Positions 61,004-64,000 of a DNA stretch of 64,000 bases are shown here, in pieces. Source of the stretch: Mactromeris polynyma (Eukaryota; Mollusca; Bivalvia; Venerida; Mactridae); NCBI GenBank assembly GCA_032209605.1, contig JASFXZ010000005.1, forward strand, positions 22,680,905-22,744,904, written 5' to 3'. The position numbers were made by a program, and so were the translations under genes. Within the stretch, counting starts at the first letter, position 1. Every line of letters starts with the position of its first letter. The notes beneath the pieces were generated by a model. It searched no databases, had not been told where the DNA came from, and saw nothing but the letters and a program-made list of their open reading frames with translations.

Positions 61004-61165
61004 ACTTATTTTCATCGCTGTGGTCAGAGGCGCCACAGTTCGGTAGTTCGTTGCATTTCATTCTCTCATCTATACAGAAGTGTTGGTCATTGCATAGTTC
61101 CTGCCCAAGTGACCTGTCACATGGTTCTGTTCCAACTCTGTCACACTGGAACCCTTTACATTTCC
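61004..61165 (-). CDS. Same gene: LDL receptor class A domain exon
   Basis: The minus-strand exon runs from an acceptor ending in gtag (61166) to donor t|gtaaga after 61004. It has phase-1 introns on both sides, as is usual for exchangeable extracellular domains. It encodes one LDL-A module: KCKGFQCDRVGTEPCDRS, then ELCNDQHFCIDERMKCNELP and NCGASDHSDENKC. The last cysteine codon is split by the intron and completed by GC of the next exon, which supports the splice call strongly. The D-x-S-D-E calcium cage at the end is present. The insertion between the second and third cysteines is longer than in classic LDL-A repeats, which resembles the divergent juxtamembrane LDL-A of Neto proteins, as far as I recall that family. 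Confidence 0.82.
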
Positions 61166-63350
61166 CTACAAGAATACGTCGTTGTTTAGCAGAACTAGAA
61201 ACAGATCGACCCACTATTCAATTACATATACAAAATCGCGTCCATTGGATAGTGTACTTGAAAAAATTGTAAACATTTCAAATATTTCCAACCATAACTT
61301 TATTCATAAAACACATACATATTTAATCATTTTTCAACTGTATTATCAGCATTAAAATGGCTATTCGATCGACTCAACTTCGTTCATGCCATCCTTTCAG
61401 TACCCTCTTGTTATTTCCACAAAGATACCCTAAATATGAAATGGAAAGGAGAAAGACGCCTTATTACGTTATATGTGTTATCCATGTTCTCACCACGGAG
61501 CACACACATTTCGTCTGATATATCGAACTTTATATCAACCTTGAGATTATTGCTCCAATATTCAGTTCCCTAATCTGACTTTGAATCATAGCAGCATACA
61601 TATCAGTGACTTAATGAATTAATTCTCCATGTACCTCGAAGTTAAACTTATATCCATAACAAGTTCAACGTTTGTATTACATCTTGTTTTGTCTATCATA
61701 ATTGTAAATTGTACTTTATCTATACATTAAGTATGCTTCTATATTGATGTAACAGTTGTTCATTCAGATGCAATACATCATGCAAATGCATTTATCACTC
61801 TGGTGTTTAGAATTCTTAACCAATAGATGTTTTGGACTTGTACTCGGGGGATAAACTATCATTGTTCAACAGAAGAGAATTGTATCCACAGATGCGTCAT
61901 CAAACTCTGCTTGGTGTATTTGTCTGTGTTTACAATCCACGTAGGACTATTCAATTGATTGACGCAGATAAACAGTATCTTCTTTAATGTTAACGTTTGT
62001 GTATTGTATTATTTGTATGCACAATGGATGAGTAGAATGCATTTTGCAGACAGACTGCACATGATGACTTTAGTTATGGCGTATATCATAGTGAGGTAAA
62101 ATAGACGTTCTTAACATGTTTACCGTTATTAGTTTGGCTTAACATAATAGTGAGAAAACATTGTTAGTGTGGCTTTGCATGTAAGTGAGAAAAGCGTAGC
62201 TCTGGGAAGACAACATTGAAAAGTATTGTAGAGATTCATGTTTCCCAAAATGGTTACCATAGTTAACACGTAGATTGAGTGAGGACTAACATAAAGTTTC
62301 GAGTATATCCCTTATGGTATAAATGATTCGATGTTTATGTATTGGTGGGTAAAACTGAAAGTACATGTACATGGAAAACAAACCTTATCTAATTGGTTAC
62401 CCTACGATTGTGCGGTTATTGATTTTGTTCACAATTTTTATAAGACAGTGTTTTGTACGATTGTGCATGAACTTTCGGGTTGTAAAGATTACAATTTTGA
62501 TTAGAATGAAAAGCAAAAATGTTTGTCAATTTACGGTTTAATATATATTCATTGAGACTACGACGGAATGGAAAGTGACTAAAGAGAAAAGTATTTAAGT
62601 GTACATGTAACACTAGCACATTTTCATAGAATTGTCCCGTGTATGAATATTTTTACATGTTTTCTTATCAAATAATTGTTATATTCCAATCTGTGATTGA
62701 AAGGACTACAAAACGTTGGACAATACATTTCGCATCTCATTTACTTCAATTGTTTGAGGAATAAATATTAATTAAAATATAATTGATTTATAAATAAATG
62801 CGTCTCCAGCTTTTTGTAAATCAACACTTTAATCAAGTAAAACAAGGTGTGTACTCTATTGTTGGGTAATAAAAAGTGGGTTAACGCTCCAGTATTATCT
62901 ATATGTGCCAAAGATTATAATGAGAAAATGACTTTAACATATTACTCTTCATAGAATGCCGTCCAAAAGTTTCCTCACACTTGAATATTTTGAATTTCGT
63001 TATTTTTTCTTACAGAATTTCAAATGAAACATGTACGACCATGAAGTAAAATTATTTATCCCACTTCTGTGATGGATAGTTAAGAATTCACAATTTGCAC
63101 ATCTCGGCGGCAGCATCAATCGGCCTGCATCCGACACCAATGTATGTGTGTAATTGATTGATCTGATACAGTAAAAAATATAATTAGTTTCAGTACAAAT
63201 ACTTCTACAGAAAATTATTGATGTGTTGAAAAGCATTTTCGACTTGTTGCATTTGAAACAAATATGAAAATACACTCATTGCAATGGGAAATTCTCAAAA
63301 TTTGAAGGAACTTTTGAAGGGCAGTGTATAAGCAGAGATATTAACGTTAC
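61166..63350 (-). other. Intron between CUB and LDL-A exons
   Basis: About 2.2 kb between the donor gtaacg (63350) and the acceptor ending in gtag (61166). No exon with splice sites, repeat family or inverted ends was recognised. Short open frames here have no protein-like features. Confidence 0.65.
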
Positions 63351-63430
63351 CAGTAGCTTTGAGAGTCACCGCTGTCCACACAATATGAAATCCTGCATTA
63401 CCGCCGGGATTTGTGATCCCTGACAAAAAT
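63351..63430 (-). CDS. CUB-LDLa transmembrane protein: exon with the end of a CUB domain
   Basis: On the minus strand, acceptor gtttcag ends at 63431 and donor g|gtaacg follows 63351. The 80-base exon starts with one base of a split codon (phase 2) and ends with one base of the next (phase 1). It reads FLSGITNPGGNAGF then HIVWTAVTLKAT, the usual closing strands of a CUB domain. Its last base joins in frame to the LDL-A exon at 61165, giving KATGKCKGFQC. The remaining CUB exon(s), signal peptide and start must lie right of the window. I looked for another exon up to 64000 and found only a tRNA-derived SINE. Confidence 0.75.
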
Positions 63431-63639
63431 CTGAAACAATATACAGATATATGAGACTTTCCAATACTAAATGTACAATGGTGTTTTATTCTTGCTACGC
63501 TGTAATCCTTTACCTTTACTGCAGTGCAGCTTTTTAGTTCGTCGAAATAACATCAGTTGTTTATTAAGCATTTAGTGTAAACTTATTAATATTAGGTCGA
63601 TTGTGAAAAAAACTTTACAACTTATACCAATCAATCTAG

Positions 63640-63790
63640 AACGCAGCACCCTTTGTTACTAACCAGTATTCGGCCTTATCCACCAGGGGATAGTGAAGTT
63701 AGCTGTAAACCCTCGACCAAGGCGGGATTTGAACACGATACCTTTGGATGAGGATTCAGGTGCTCCCCCCCCCCCACCCGGCTAATATGT
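63640..63790 (-). mobile_element. tRNA-derived SINE (third type)
   Basis: On the - strand, attagccgggtggggggg (box A-like, expanded into a G run) is followed by agcacctgaatcctcatcca and cgtgttcaaatcccgccttg (box B-like). A body with ctaacttcactatcccctgg and aaggccgaatactggttag comes next. No acceptor stem. It lies in the intron upstream of the CUB exon. Confidence 0.55.
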
Positions 63791-64000
63791 CTCTCCTTAC
63801 TACAAAGGTCATAACTGCTTTTAAGTTGATTGCAATATTGTACTCGTGATCATCATGCAATTCCCTCATACTTCACGTATTTAATCAAATACTTATTCTG
63901 TAAATACCAGATAATTATATCATAAAACTGTTGCAACAATACTACGTATTACAGATAGAACTTGGTTATTGACACAGTGGTACTTCATATGTTGAACGGT
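63791..64000. other. Window end, intron of the CUB-LDLa gene
   Basis: AT-rich; no exon recognised before the window ends. Confidence 0.4.

Overview
This is eukaryotic, AT-rich, intron-bearing DNA dominated by decayed transposable elements, with no prokaryotic operon structure. The receptor type, the CUB/LDL-A membrane protein, the tRNA-derived SINEs and several repeat families that I recall from clam, mussel and oyster sequence suggest a mollusc, probably a bivalve. That placement is inference; the genes themselves show only an animal genome.

Two gene ends are well supported. On the + strand (2509-4683) lie the last three recognisable coding exons of a rhodopsin-class peptide receptor of the neuromedin U / pyrokinin (CAPA) receptor type, from extracellular loop 1 to a long cytoplasmic tail, followed by a polyadenylation signal at 4786. 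TM1-TM2 must lie left of the window. On the - strand (63430 down to 60133) lie the last three coding exons of a CUB - LDL-A - single-pass transmembrane protein whose layout resembles Neto-type receptor auxiliary proteins. Its 5' exons lie right of the window.

From 12740 to 29969 the sequence is a direct tandem duplication of about 8.6 kb per unit. The units are very similar but differ by presence or absence of a SINE, a pogo-like MITE with flank, and a 565-bp segment. Each unit holds candidate exons of an unrecognised + strand gene, and the second unit's versions are frameshifted. False duplication of two haplotypes in the assembly is a real alternative. Downstream, isolated exon-like pieces resembling receptor TM3 (32643-32750) and TM6 (40976-41070) suggest a broken or dispersed second receptor.

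The rest is mobile and repetitive DNA: a Tc1-type element with perfect 26-bp inverted ends (47319-48653), mariner and Tc1 fossils (42290-42860, 54785-55021), a TIR element (55350-56197), three pogo/Tigger-like MITEs, two SINE families with tRNA-derived heads, other dispersed repeats, a 25-bp minisatellite, a roughly 165-bp tandem repeat, and a degenerate short-motif block (51118-51760). No CRISPR, convincing functional tRNA or rRNA gene was seen. I found no clear new system; the most promising leads are the duplication with its decaying exons and the dispersed receptor exons.
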